Below, in pieces: positions 7,977 through 15,973 of a DNA stretch of 23,639 bases. The stretch's first letter is position 1, and every line of letters starts with the position of its first letter. The notes under the pieces are model-generated. The model was not told the origin of the DNA. It did not search any database and saw nothing but the letters and a program-made list of their open reading frames with translations. Source of the stretch: a virus; IMG/VR virus record IMGVR_UViG_3300047547_000384, positions 1 to 23,639 of that record, one strand, 5' to 3'. The translations under genes were made by a program, and so were the position numbers.

Positions 7977-8387
7977 ATGGGAAGAAAAACAAAAATAACG
8001 GCAGTCACCAAGGAGCAACTTGAGAAAGTTACTTCATTAATATCGAATGGCGTAATCGTCGAAAATATTGGTAAAATGGTATTTGGTGTATGTCGATTCA
8101 CGTTTAATGATTTGCGTAAACGCTTCCCAGAATTAGAAGAAGCAGTTCAAGATGGAATGAACGCACAAGAACAAGCACTTGCTGGTAAAGTTTTTAAAAT
8201 CGCCATGGAAGATGGTAGTAAATCACAAGTTGCTTGCTTGTTCTTTCTGTTAAAATGCGTACACAGATGGCGCGAAAAGGAACCAGCAATCACTTTAAAT
8301 GTTGTCCCAGAGACGACTACAATGCTAACCGCAATATCAGATAAAGTGGTTGGTAAAAAAGAACCCAAAACAGACGAGGACGAATAA
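7977..8387 (+). CDS. Helix-turn-helix protein, possible small terminase subunit
   Basis: This 136-residue protein has the usual plan of small terminase subunits with an N-terminal DNA-binding helix-turn-helix. Residues 1-12 are basic. A helical region at about 15-55 follows, with a turn at the GVCRFTFNDLRKRFPELEEA segment (compare the general GVSxxTFxxWxxxxPEFxEA pattern). A second pair of helices (about 60-100) contains LFFLLKCVHRWRE, close to the LKxxxxxWRE seen in many TerS-like proteins, and the tail is acidic. Small terminase recognises the packaging site and feeds DNA to the large subunit. Its position far from the large terminase gene is unusual, so a transcriptional or morphogenetic regulator remains possible. 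Its stop overlaps the next start by one base. Confidence 0.6.
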   Translation: MGRKTKITAVTKEQLEKVTSLISNGVIVENIGKMVFGVCRFTFNDLRKRFPELEEAVQDGMNAQEQALAGKVFKIAMEDGSKSQVACLFFLLKCVHRWREKEPAITLNVVPETTTMLTAISDKVVGKKEPKTDEDE

Positions 8388-8719
8388 TGTCAACTACTGT
8401 AATACAAATTTTTCCTGCTGGACAAGTTCCAAATTCTAGCACGACAATCTACACGTCAACTGGCGTGAAAACCATCATTGACAAAGTTTCGCTTTTGAAT
8501 ACAAGCGGGAGCAACGTAACATTCTCAGCAAACATTGTGGAGATATCAGAATCTGCTGGGGCTGACAATCAATTGGTTTCAAAAACACTGACGCCTGGGC
8601 AGGTTTATAGTTGCCCTGAGTTAGTTGGGCAAATTTTGGTTAATGGCTCATTCATTAATGTAACGGCTGGCGCAGCCACTTCGTTGACATTGATGATAAG
8701 TGGGCGGGTGATATCGTGA
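8387..8719 (+). CDS. Small probable structural protein
   Basis: This 110-residue protein is not firmly assigned. It is rich in Ser, Thr, Val and Asn, has no transmembrane helix and no catalytic motif, and reads as a short beta-sandwich (strands around TGVKTIIDKVSLLNTSG, VTFSANIVEIS and a C-terminal ATSLTLMISGRVIS). Proteins of this look, ending in an xSLTLxISGR pattern, recur next to cupin-like and ejection genes in podophages, so a minor virion role is likely. It starts inside the preceding stop (TAATG), and its own stop overlaps the GTG start of the cupin gene by four bases. Confidence 0.7.
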   Translation: MSTTVIQIFPAGQVPNSSTTIYTSTGVKTIIDKVSLLNTSGSNVTFSANIVEISESAGADNQLVSKTLTPGQVYSCPELVGQILVNGSFINVTAGAATSLTLMISGRVIS

Positions 8720-9183
8720 GTAATGATTTACGGGATAGTAGACCTGTAACGAGAGACATACTCATGGAATTACAGGTTGCAGTGGAAGACCTCGACGCAC
8801 CAAGCGTTTCGCTTGAAGCAGAGCATTATTTCCACGGTGGCGTATATTTAAGAAAACTCAGTTTCCCAAAAGGAACTGTGGCCGTAGGGGAAACACACAT
8901 TTTTGACCATGGGTTCATTTTGGCAAAAGGAAAAATATTGGTGGTTGACGAGTTTAACCAAAGAACAATAATCGAGGCCGGACACGTCAGCATAGGGCAA
9001 CCTGGTACTAAGCGGGTTGCGTATGTGTTAGAGGATTGCGTGATGGTAAACACTCACTTCAACCCCAATGACTGCACTGACATGGATGTTTTGCGCGAAG
9101 TTTATATTCAGCACGATGACTCTTCTGAATACAGAGCCAGAGTGGGGCATGTCAGTAAATTAGAGTTAGAGGAGAAAAAATGA
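8716..9183 (+). CDS. Cupin-fold protein, probable minor virion component
   Basis: This 155-residue protein begins at GTG 8716, overlapping the preceding stop as GTGA. A central segment fits a single cupin barrel: LSFPKGTVAVGETHIFDHG (about 48-66), then KGKILVVDEFNQRTIIEAGH (71-90), then a second strand block ending in MVNTHFN (110-116). His61, His65 and His114, with Glu79, are candidate metal ligands of the kind found in cupins. Cupins of this type occur in phage structural operons, but their substrate is unknown and they may be purely structural. The stop overlaps the next gene's ATG (ATGA), placing it firmly in the ejection-protein operon. Confidence 0.7.
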   Translation: MSNDLRDSRPVTRDILMELQVAVEDLDAPSVSLEAEHYFHGGVYLRKLSFPKGTVAVGETHIFDHGFILAKGKILVVDEFNQRTIIEAGHVSIGQPGTKRVAYVLEDCVMVNTHFNPNDCTDMDVLREVYIQHDDSSEYRARVGHVSKLELEEKK

Positions 9184-9893
9184 GTTGGGGAATTGTAGCA
9201 AAAGTAGGAATCGCAGTCGGGTCTGCGGTTTTATCCAATAGCCAGTCGAAGAAAGCAGCCAAAAAAGCGAGAAACGCACAGTCAGCGTCAGAGGCTAGAG
9301 CAGCAGAAGAACGAGAAGCAGCACTGGAATCAACCAGAAAACTATTTGAGCCTTATCTTGCAGCCGGTAATGCCGCCGTTGGTGCTCAGAATGATTTGAT
9401 TGGTTTGAATGGCAATGTACCGCAACAAGCAGCCATTAATCAAATAACAAACTCTGCACAGTACGACACGATGCTTAAAGCGGGCGAGAGTGCTATCAAC
9501 CAAAACGCATCCGCGACTGGTGGTTTACGTGGTGGTAATAATCAGCGAGCACTGATGGAATACCGTCCAACATTGTTGAACCAATTGATTCAGCAAAAGT
9601 TTAATAACCTCGGTGGGTTAACAAGACTTGGACAAAATAGTGCAGCGGGACAAGGCGCCAACGCAATGACTACTGGAAACTTAAATGCTGAGGGGCAACA
9701 AAATATTGGTGGCTATAATTCTGGGGCCATTTTACAAAATGGTGCTGCGAATGCGAACTTGACAAGCCAGTTAGGCACAATTGGCGCTGGTTTGGCTACA
9801 AATTATTTGAACAGCAGACCGAGCAACAGTACTGGTAGTAACGCAAGTGATTACGCGGGTGATTTGATGGCTGCTTGGGTCAATAAACAATAA
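9180..9893 (+). CDS. DNA transfer / ejection protein, P22 gp7-like
   Basis: This 237-residue protein is a likely internal head protein expelled into the cell with the DNA. It has a hydrophobic N-terminal segment (about 5-19, IVAKVGIAVGSAVLS), then a highly charged Ala/Lys/Glu helix (22-60), the LFEPYLAAGNAAVGAQNDL block, and the hallmark NASATGGLRGGN at about 109-120, followed by LLNQLIQQKFNNLGGLTRLG. The rest is Gly/Ala/Asn-rich with low complexity. These blocks are typical of the phage DNA-transfer protein family found between head and tailspike genes. GAGGAG precedes the ATG. Its neighbours downstream are two larger ejection proteins, as in the P22 order 7-20-16. Confidence 0.85.
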   Translation: MSWGIVAKVGIAVGSAVLSNSQSKKAAKKARNAQSASEARAAEEREAALESTRKLFEPYLAAGNAAVGAQNDLIGLNGNVPQQAAINQITNSAQYDTMLKAGESAINQNASATGGLRGGNNQRALMEYRPTLLNQLIQQKFNNLGGLTRLGQNSAAGQGANAMTTGNLNAEGQQNIGGYNSGAILQNGAANANLTSQLGTIGAGLATNYLNSRPSNSTGSNASDYAGDLMAAWVNKQ

Positions 9894-9911
9894 TTTTCAG
9901 GAGATTCCATA

Positions 9912-11411
9912 ATGGAACCAATTAACTACGGAAAATATCTACCACAAGTTGATGCTCTTGGAACTTTGTCCAATGGCATTGACTTAGGTAACAAACTATC
10001 TGCTCAGCAATTGATGCCCGATAAAATTCGCCAAGAAGTTATTAAGAATCAGCGCCTTACAGCAATTCATGAAGCGGCTTTAGACAGAGGTGGCTTTGAT
10101 TCCAATGAGTTAACTGAATTGATGTCACTTAACCCAGAGGCGGCTGCCGCTTATAATGCAGCATGGGCTGGAAAATCAGAAGAGCAAGCCAAGAAAGATT
10201 TGGTTGAAGGCGCATTGGCGATGGATGTTCTCTCAAGCGGAGACGAATCTAGAATCAATGAGTTCTTTGATACGCGAATCACTGCCGCAAAGAATGCCGG
10301 TAATGAAGAAATGGCGAAGTACTTAAGTAGTGCAAAAGAAGCAAGCAAAACGCGTGAGGGTAGAGCGATTGTCAGTGGTGGTTTGCAACAGATGATGTAC
10401 TCCAAGTTGGGGCCATCTCAATTTGCAAAGTGGCAAGAAAATCTAGTTTCTAGGCAGAACAACATTAACACGAACATCACAAGCCTTCAACGTGCCGAAA
10501 TTACAAGCAGAACCGAACTCAAAAAATTAAATGATGAACTCGCTAATGCTGTTGCAAGTGGTAATCACCACTTGGCTCATAGTTTGCGAACAAAGATTAA
10601 TGGTATTGCACAGAGTGACGCCGTAGCAGGCAAGACGGAAGCACAAAAGAATCTTGAATATGACAATCGAATTCTTGGAAGTACCGCTCAACCTGCTGAT
10701 GAAGAAGAAGATGTTGACTCCGAAGTGGCGAGTATCAGAAACCTTGGGGTTGTTGCTGGACAAGGACGACCCAGAACTCTGCAAGAATCAAGTATGCAAC
10801 GAGCAAAAGCATCAAGCCAGCCAGGAATGGTTAAGTCATATCGCGATGAGTTTAAGAAAGTTAACGAAGACCAGATTGTTGTGGATAGAGCAAGCGAATC
10901 AATCGCGAATTTGGATACCGACACCGCGCTTGGACAACACTCGATGATTTACCAATATTTCAAAACATTGGACCCAAACTCAACGGTGATGGTGTCAGAA
11001 TTCCAAACTGTTGCTAGAAACCGAGGTGTTGCTGATGCCGTTGTTCAAACTTTTGAGCGATTAGTCAATGGTGAATCCTTGACACCAGAGCAAGTGAAAC
11101 AAATAAAAGACAACATCGGCGTTATACGAGAAGCAGCACAACGAGTGACGGACCGAAATGCACGAAGAATAATCGACTCCGCCGCAGTAAATGGCGTGTC
11201 TGGTGACCAGATTCTCGGCCCCAACGAAATGAATGGCTTGAAAAAACGATTGGAAAGTGCGTACACTGAAAAGAGAACAAAGGAATCAGCCAAAACAGCA
11301 CAAAAAGATGAACCAACCAAAACAGCAACAGCACCCAAAGAGGGAGCAACAAAAACAATTGGTGGAGTGAATTACACACTTGAGAATGGCAAGTGGAAGG
11401 CGGGTGAATAA
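9912..11411 (+). CDS. Ejection protein, in the position of P22 gp20
   Basis: This 499-residue, mostly helical, Ala/Gln/Lys-rich protein is preceded by a clear AGGAG at the right spacing before ATG 9912. It lacks transmembrane helices and enzymatic motifs. Predicted coiled coil covers much of 30-260. At about 355-400 there is a more conserved-looking segment, VSEFQTVARNRGVADAV followed by LVNGESLTPEQVKQIKDNI, a pattern I associate with phage ejection or transglycosylase-associated proteins, but no catalytic domain is attached. The C-terminus is a Lys/Thr/Ala linker ending in a short VNYTLENGKWKAGE-type segment. Assignment rests mainly on gene order and composition. P22 gp20 is of comparable size. 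Confidence 0.7.
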   Translation: MEPINYGKYLPQVDALGTLSNGIDLGNKLSAQQLMPDKIRQEVIKNQRLTAIHEAALDRGGFDSNELTELMSLNPEAAAAYNAAWAGKSEEQAKKDLVEGALAMDVLSSGDESRINEFFDTRITAAKNAGNEEMAKYLSSAKEASKTREGRAIVSGGLQQMMYSKLGPSQFAKWQENLVSRQNNINTNITSLQRAEITSRTELKKLNDELANAVASGNHHLAHSLRTKINGIAQSDAVAGKTEAQKNLEYDNRILGSTAQPADEEEDVDSEVASIRNLGVVAGQGRPRTLQESSMQRAKASSQPGMVKSYRDEFKKVNEDQIVVDRASESIANLDTDTALGQHSMIYQYFKTLDPNSTVMVSEFQTVARNRGVADAVVQTFERLVNGESLTPEQVKQIKDNIGVIREAAQRVTDRNARRIIDSAAVNGVSGDQILGPNEMNGLKKRLESAYTEKRTKESAKTAQKDEPTKTATAPKEGATKTIGGVNYTLENGKWKAGE

Positions 11412-11412
11412 C

Positions 11413-13431
11413 ATGATTGCTCACACCAATATGCCGTTAGATTTTAAACCAAAGCCTCTAATCCAACTCAAACCAGAAATGACCGTTGAAGAGATGGATG
11501 CTTACGAGAAGCAGGAAGCAGAACTTGCTAAAGAAACTAAGCCTCGAATCCGACTCAAAACAGAAATGACTGTTGAAGAGATGGATGCTTACGAGAAGCA
11601 GGAAGCAGAACTGAAAGCATCATTTTTAGCAGATACAGCAATCGCTGGCGCCAGAGAAGCAGCCGGAAATATCGTAAAAGGTATTGGTGGGTTTGCAGAT
11701 GCGACAGACCCACAACATCTTTTCATGTCTGACGAGGAAGATAAAGCGTTCAATGAGATGGGGGCAAAAACTGGATTACAAGCCATCGGTGATTCAATCA
11801 AGGTCCCAAGGGCTGAGTACGAACTTGCAAAAGAGAAAAGCCCAATATCAACAGCGGTTGGTGAAATTGGAACTGAAGTTGCATCTTTTTTAATTCCAGG
11901 GGCACGGGCCGCAAAACTTGCCTCAACGGGTGGTAGGATTGCCGCTCAAGCAGGAGTTGGCGCAACTGCATCAGGTTTAGTTTCGAGTGGTAAGGGTAAC
12001 ACTGGCGAAGAAGTTTTTAAGGATGTAATGGTCGGTGGTGTTCTTGGTGGTGTTGGACAAGGTGTTGGCGAAGTGCTTTCAAAAATAGCAATACCCAGTG
12101 GCGAAGTGGCCAAAGATGTTGCCAAAGATGTGAGCAACAAATTATCAGAAATAAGAGTCAACAAGGCTGGAAAACCAGTGGAAAAACTGGCCGAGGTATT
12201 GAAAAATAACAAGACATCCATTGATGCTTTCCAAAAGCATCTCTCATCAAACTTCAGTGAAGAAGGCGGTGATGTTCTCAGCAAAGCAATTTTGGATTCA
12301 GTTGGTGTGGATACTAACTCACTTAATGCAACTCAGCGCGGGCATATTGTTAGTGAGACACTGACAAAAAATATTGGCAAGTTGTCCCCCAACGCCAGTA
12401 AAATTAAAGCAGGCGTCCAATCTTTTGCTGAACAACAAGCCGCCCATGAGAAGATTGTTAACAAGTTGTTCGATAACCAAATATCTGCAACGACCAATGT
12501 ACCAGACGCGTTTAATGATGTCATCACAGAAGTGACGAACTCATTAAAGACTGGAACGTATAACACTACTCAATCTAATACAATGAAGCGAGTGAAAGAT
12601 GCGCTTAGTTCAAATAACCAAAGTAATATCACTGCTCTAAGAGATTCATTGTCAAAATCATCATCCAAGTTTGACAGAGATTATCTTGAAAAAATTGATA
12701 GAGCACTTTTTCCCGATGTATACGACGACATCATGTCATTAAAAACAGCACCCACATCCGATTTTGCCAAACTGGTGTTCAATAAAAATAAATCGGACGA
12801 TGATTTGGTGAGGGTAATTCTGGCTTCACCTGGCAAATATTCAGCAAAAGACCTGTCCGAAATTGCTGATTACACGAAGACATTTGAAAAGGTAGGACTC
12901 GATGGTTTGCTCGAAGATGATAAACTCGTCAACGACACGGCTAAGCACGGCTGGAGCAATCTCCAAAAGAAACTTACACAATCGCTTATTAATTCGGCAA
13001 AAACCGACGGCGACATCATCGACAATAAGTTGTTAGTGACAAACCTCAACAAATTTGGTGATGACCGACTGAAGGCTATCATGTCGCCAAGTGAGTTTAA
13101 TCTCTACAAAACAATCAAAGCATTACCCAAAGAAACTGTAAAACCCGTTGGTAGAGTTGAAGGTCTTAAGGATAAAATTCTCAGCAAAGATAACAGACAA
13201 GCATTGGTCGTTGATGCAGTGACACTGGCAACGGGTGGAACACCAATGGCAAGTATACTAAAAGCCATTCTAAAAACAAAGCACGATGTCGATGGAAAAG
13301 TTTACAGCGCCATTGATGACTTAGTAAAACAGCAATCAAAAACAACATCGACGATTCCACGTAAATATATTGCTCCAGTAATAACAACACCGGCTGGCGC
13401 CCAATTAAGTAAAAAAGAGGAAAGAAAATAA
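11413..13431 (+). CDS. Ejection protein, in the position of P22 gp16
   Basis: This 672-residue protein probably forms part of the DNA translocation conduit through the cell envelope. The first 68 residues carry a duplicated unit (EMTVEEMDAYEKQEAEL twice, 29 residues apart). A hydrophobic Gly/Ala-rich region follows at about 150-235 (SFLIPGARAAKL, GVGATASGLVSSG, GGVLGGVGQGVGEVL), compatible with membrane insertion. The remainder is helical and charged with no recognised enzyme domain. P22 gp16 is of similar length (609) and has the same place before the tailspike. I preferred ATG 11413, directly after the preceding gene, over a longer frame overlapping it, because the extension has no start site support. 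The stop overlaps the tailspike ATG by one base. Confidence 0.75.
   Translation: MIAHTNMPLDFKPKPLIQLKPEMTVEEMDAYEKQEAELAKETKPRIRLKTEMTVEEMDAYEKQEAELKASFLADTAIAGAREAAGNIVKGIGGFADATDPQHLFMSDEEDKAFNEMGAKTGLQAIGDSIKVPRAEYELAKEKSPISTAVGEIGTEVASFLIPGARAAKLASTGGRIAAQAGVGATASGLVSSGKGNTGEEVFKDVMVGGVLGGVGQGVGEVLSKIAIPSGEVAKDVAKDVSNKLSEIRVNKAGKPVEKLAEVLKNNKTSIDAFQKHLSSNFSEEGGDVLSKAILDSVGVDTNSLNATQRGHIVSETLTKNIGKLSPNASKIKAGVQSFAEQQAAHEKIVNKLFDNQISATTNVPDAFNDVITEVTNSLKTGTYNTTQSNTMKRVKDALSSNNQSNITALRDSLSKSSSKFDRDYLEKIDRALFPDVYDDIMSLKTAPTSDFAKLVFNKNKSDDDLVRVILASPGKYSAKDLSEIADYTKTFEKVGLDGLLEDDKLVNDTAKHGWSNLQKKLTQSLINSAKTDGDIIDNKLLVTNLNKFGDDRLKAIMSPSEFNLYKTIKALPKETVKPVGRVEGLKDKILSKDNRQALVVDAVTLATGGTPMASILKAILKTKHDVDGKVYSAIDDLVKQQSKTTSTIPRKYIAPVITTPAGAQLSKKEERK
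11466..11612 (+). repeat. Tandem 87-bp-offset duplication in the gp16-like gene
   Basis: The segment 11466-11525 recurs at 11553-11612 with only a few mismatches, one of them a silent third-position change (ACC/ACT) in the first Thr codon of the unit. The 87-base offset equals 29 codons. Each copy encodes LKxEMTVEEMDAYEKQEAEL. The near identity at DNA level points to a recent in-frame duplication at the N-terminus of the ejection protein. Confidence 0.9.
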
Positions 13432-15524
13432 TGAGCAACGAAATCACAAATCCCTATGAGTTTTTCACCGATGTGGATGGCTCTCGTTTAGAACAAGGCT
13501 ACATTTACGTTGGCACTGCTGGCCTAAACCCAATAACAAACCCAATATCGGTTTTCGCAGACTCAGAGTTAACTATTCCTCTGGCGCAGCCGCTCCGAAC
13601 TGTTTCTGGATATGTCTCCAACAATGGCACACCAACTAATATTTTCGTTGATGCCGATGATTGGTCAATCGCAGTTAGGAATGTGAACTCTACTACTGTT
13701 TTCACAAACTTACACGCTGGCTCAGTCGTAGATGTGCCAGTCACAACATCAGTTGCCACTTACGCAGAATTGCTGGCGCTAGACCCAGCCCTGTATGTAG
13801 TGGGTGACATTGTCCGAGTAACAGACCAAAACATCTTTGGATACTTTCGCGTAACAACTGGCTCAACCACTGATGACGGCGGCATTAAGAAAACTAACGG
13901 CACTTGGAATTTGGCATTAAAACATTTTCAAAGAATGTTTGTGAGTGATATATCTCCAAAATGGTTTGGGGCTATCGGTGACGGAACAACCAATGACGCA
14001 GTTGCTGTTCAAAAATGTTTCAATTACGCCGCTGGCGCGTCCATTGCTTTTGATGGCGCAACATACAAACTTGATGACGAAATTATCATGCTTGACAACC
14101 AAGTAGTAAAACTTAATGGTTCAATGTTGAGGTTCAACGTCACCGGCGGTAAGTACTGCCTGAAAGTTGGTAATGGTTGTCGAGTTGGTTGCGGTATTAT
14201 CAATCAGATTAACACCACAAATGAGCCTGGCGTGAATGGCTCGCATCGTTGCCCAATAACTGTCGGTGGTTTTAACCAAGGTTTTGTTAACCAAGGCAAA
14301 CAAAACGTCGTTCTTGAAAATTTAACACTTGATAATGCTCGCCCAGATGGACAATCGCTGTCTGTGTACTCCGACTCGTATAATGTGTCAGTCACTAATC
14401 TGGTAATCACGAATACAACCGGTAATGCAAAAAACGGAATTGCTTGTCACTGGAGTTTAAATGACTCAGCGGGCGCCGCAAATGGAACAATGCACCCAAG
14501 CGGCATTTCCATCAATGGGGCGGAATTCTCTGACTTAGAAGTTGGCACATACTTAAGTGCTGCGTATCAGATTAAAATCGAAAATGCAAAGTATGACAAC
14601 TGTGGGAAAGCAATCGAAGCATATCGCGGTGATTACTCGAACACATACGCACCAACTAATATTCAACCGCTGATTGGAAAACAAATTTACGTAAGAAACT
14701 GTATTACACAAGATTGCCCAATTGGGATTGAGATTGATGGAATTGAGGGATTGGTTGCTGCCCAAAATATCATGGAAGTCCACGTTGATTCTTGTATATT
14801 CAATGGTGACACTGCTGGCTCATCTAGTGAAAACGCAATACAAATTCGTGGAAATCTTGGTGGTTCAGTCAAGAACACCACTATCTTGAATTATCAAGGG
14901 TATGCTATTGACTTCTTTGGAGATGGTGATTCTTTCGAGATTGATAATTGTATTTTACGAAACAACAACTTGTCCGCAATTTACACCAGGAATACGGACA
15001 ATGTTATAAATGTTACAGTGAGCAAGTCTTACATCCACAGCAACTGTGCTGGAAGTGGATTATCAACGAAACCAGCAATAAACGTCGAAGCCCTTTGTAA
15101 GAATTGGGTGATTGACAACAACCGATTTGGTTTGGCTTCAAGTGAAACACAAGCAACAAGTGTTGCGATAAACCCAGGAGTAGTTGGTATTACACTAACG
15201 AATAATCACACTTACGACGTGGTTGATTATTGTTACCGAGTAACAGGTGCCACTTCAACTGCGACGACTAGCACGTTGAACATGACGTACCACGGTAACA
15301 CGGCAGCAGCCGGCCTTGTCATTTATGATGGTAGCCCATGTTCAACTATTACTGGTGACAACTCCGTGAAACATGTCTGGTATGCTGGTGCGATGTCGGC
15401 TGGTACTTGGAAGCAAGGAGACATTACTTGGAATACCAATGCCGCCTCCGGCGACCCAATCGGCTGGGTGTGTACGGTTGGTGGAACCCCTGGCACGTGG
15501 ATTGGTTTTGGTGTTGTTCTGTAA
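13431..15524 (+). CDS. Tailspike with P22-type head-binding domain and beta-helix
   Basis: This 697-residue protein is a probable host-surface-binding and depolymerising spike. Residues about 1-105 match the P22 tailspike head-binding domain layout (NPYEFFTDVDGSRLEQGYIYVG, then SVFADSELTIPLAQPLRT and SGYVSNNGTPTNIF). A linker with a YAELLALDPALYVVGDIV segment leads to the pectate-lyase-like entry motif KWFGAIGDGTTNDAVAVQ at about 175-193. The next 400 residues are Asn/Gly/Val-rich with turns such as VLENLTLDNA and IEIDNCILRNN, as expected of a right-handed beta-helix. The C-terminal 70 residues (GDITWNTNAASGDPIGWVC) form a separate cap. The substrate cannot be read from sequence. A terminator follows directly. 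Confidence 0.9.
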   Translation: MSNEITNPYEFFTDVDGSRLEQGYIYVGTAGLNPITNPISVFADSELTIPLAQPLRTVSGYVSNNGTPTNIFVDADDWSIAVRNVNSTTVFTNLHAGSVVDVPVTTSVATYAELLALDPALYVVGDIVRVTDQNIFGYFRVTTGSTTDDGGIKKTNGTWNLALKHFQRMFVSDISPKWFGAIGDGTTNDAVAVQKCFNYAAGASIAFDGATYKLDDEIIMLDNQVVKLNGSMLRFNVTGGKYCLKVGNGCRVGCGIINQINTTNEPGVNGSHRCPITVGGFNQGFVNQGKQNVVLENLTLDNARPDGQSLSVYSDSYNVSVTNLVITNTTGNAKNGIACHWSLNDSAGAANGTMHPSGISINGAEFSDLEVGTYLSAAYQIKIENAKYDNCGKAIEAYRGDYSNTYAPTNIQPLIGKQIYVRNCITQDCPIGIEIDGIEGLVAAQNIMEVHVDSCIFNGDTAGSSSENAIQIRGNLGGSVKNTTILNYQGYAIDFFGDGDSFEIDNCILRNNNLSAIYTRNTDNVINVTVSKSYIHSNCAGSGLSTKPAINVEALCKNWVIDNNRFGLASSETQATSVAINPGVVGITLTNNHTYDVVDYCYRVTGATSTATTSTLNMTYHGNTAAAGLVIYDGSPCSTITGDNSVKHVWYAGAMSAGTWKQGDITWNTNAASGDPIGWVCTVGGTPGTWIGFGVVL

Positions 15525-15528
15525 GTGA

Positions 15529-15537
15529 TGGTATAAT
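15529..15537 (+). promoter_or_regulatory. Extended -10 promoter-like element before the terminator
   Basis: TGGTATAAT at 15529-15537, five bases after the tailspike stop, is the same nonamer as in the three leftward sigma-70 promoters. The -35 region is poor (TTGGTG at 15508-15513, 18-base spacer), so any activity would rely on the extended -10. The expected start near 15544 would put the terminator stem at 15553 almost at the 5' end of the transcript. Confidence 0.35.
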
Positions 15538-15550
15538 CTAAGTGAGATGG

Positions 15551-15590
15551 GAGGGAGTAGAGTAAAATCTACTCCCTTTTATTTTTGTTC
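15551..15590 (+). terminator. Intrinsic terminator after the tailspike gene
   Basis: A stem GGGAGTAGA (15553-15561) pairs with TCTACTCCC (15568-15576) across a GTAAAA loop, extended by A52-T77, and is followed by a T-rich run (TTTTATTTTTG). This fits a strong rho-independent terminator ending the 7977-15524 operon. In the opposite direction no T-run follows the stem, so the convergent small gene ending at 15579 is probably not terminated here in the same way. Confidence 0.88.
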
Positions 15591-15818
15591 TATTTTTAAT
15601 ATTGTTTCAATGCGAGTCAATCGCTCATTTATAGCGTAAATCGTTTTCATAAGTTCCCTATCCTCAGCCCTCTGCTCTTTCATTTGCGCAACATTCGATT
15701 CAAGATGTTGAATTCGCGCTTGGTTCATCGAGTGATTCTGTGCTAACCAACAGACAAAGGCAATAACCAGCCCTTGGAGAATATGCATTGCTGTCTGAAA
15801 GAATGGATGATTTAACAC
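15579..15818 (-). CDS. Small single-pass membrane protein with coiled coil
   Basis: This 79-residue protein starts at GTG 15818, preceded by AAGGAG with seven-base spacing. Residues about 9-25 (TAMHILQGLVIAFVCWLA) form one hydrophobic helix. Residues 30-79 are charged heptad-like helix (IQHLESNVAQMKEQRAEDREL, then INERLTRIETILKIEQK), so a membrane-anchored coiled coil is likely. It lies alone on the minus strand between tailspike and scaffold, with a GAATAAATA element upstream. No lysis gene is otherwise recognisable in the window, so a holin-like or inner-membrane spanin-like role is possible; that rests on topology alone. It could equally be a superinfection-exclusion or membrane-tethering protein. 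Confidence 0.75.
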   Translation of the reverse strand: MLNHPFFQTAMHILQGLVIAFVCWLAQNHSMNQARIQHLESNVAQMKEQRAEDRELMKTIYAINERLTRIETILKIEQK

Positions 15819-15852
15819 AAGTTGACTCCTTATTAGTTTTAGTTATTGTACG

Positions 15853-15862
15853 GGTATTTATT
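15853..15862 (-). promoter_or_regulatory. TAAATA-type element for the leftward membrane-protein gene
   Basis: On the minus strand AATAAATA, preceded by G, reads leftward from about 15862 with TAAATA at 15860-15855, 42 bases before the GTG start at 15818. It lacks the ACTAAY downstream element found in three rightward copies. Assignment rests on the shared core and on its spacing. Confidence 0.4.
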
Positions 15863-15901
15863 CAAGTCTCAACCAAAGTGTGCACAATTTTGTTTCACAA
15901 T

Positions 15902-15909
15902 GATAAATA
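15902..15909 (+). promoter_or_regulatory. TAAATA-type element before the scaffold gene
   Basis: GATAAATA (15902-15909), followed by GACA as in the portal copy, lies 65 bases before the scaffold ATG. An imperfect palindrome CGCAT-A-ATGCG at 15917-15927 lies just downstream and could be an operator or start-site element. This element and the leftward one at 15855 are divergent and share the 155-base gap. Confidence 0.5.
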
Positions 15910-15973
15910 GACATACCGCATAATGCGAGTTGTAATAAATTAAAATTCCACGTAAGTGAGTAGAGGTAGTAAA

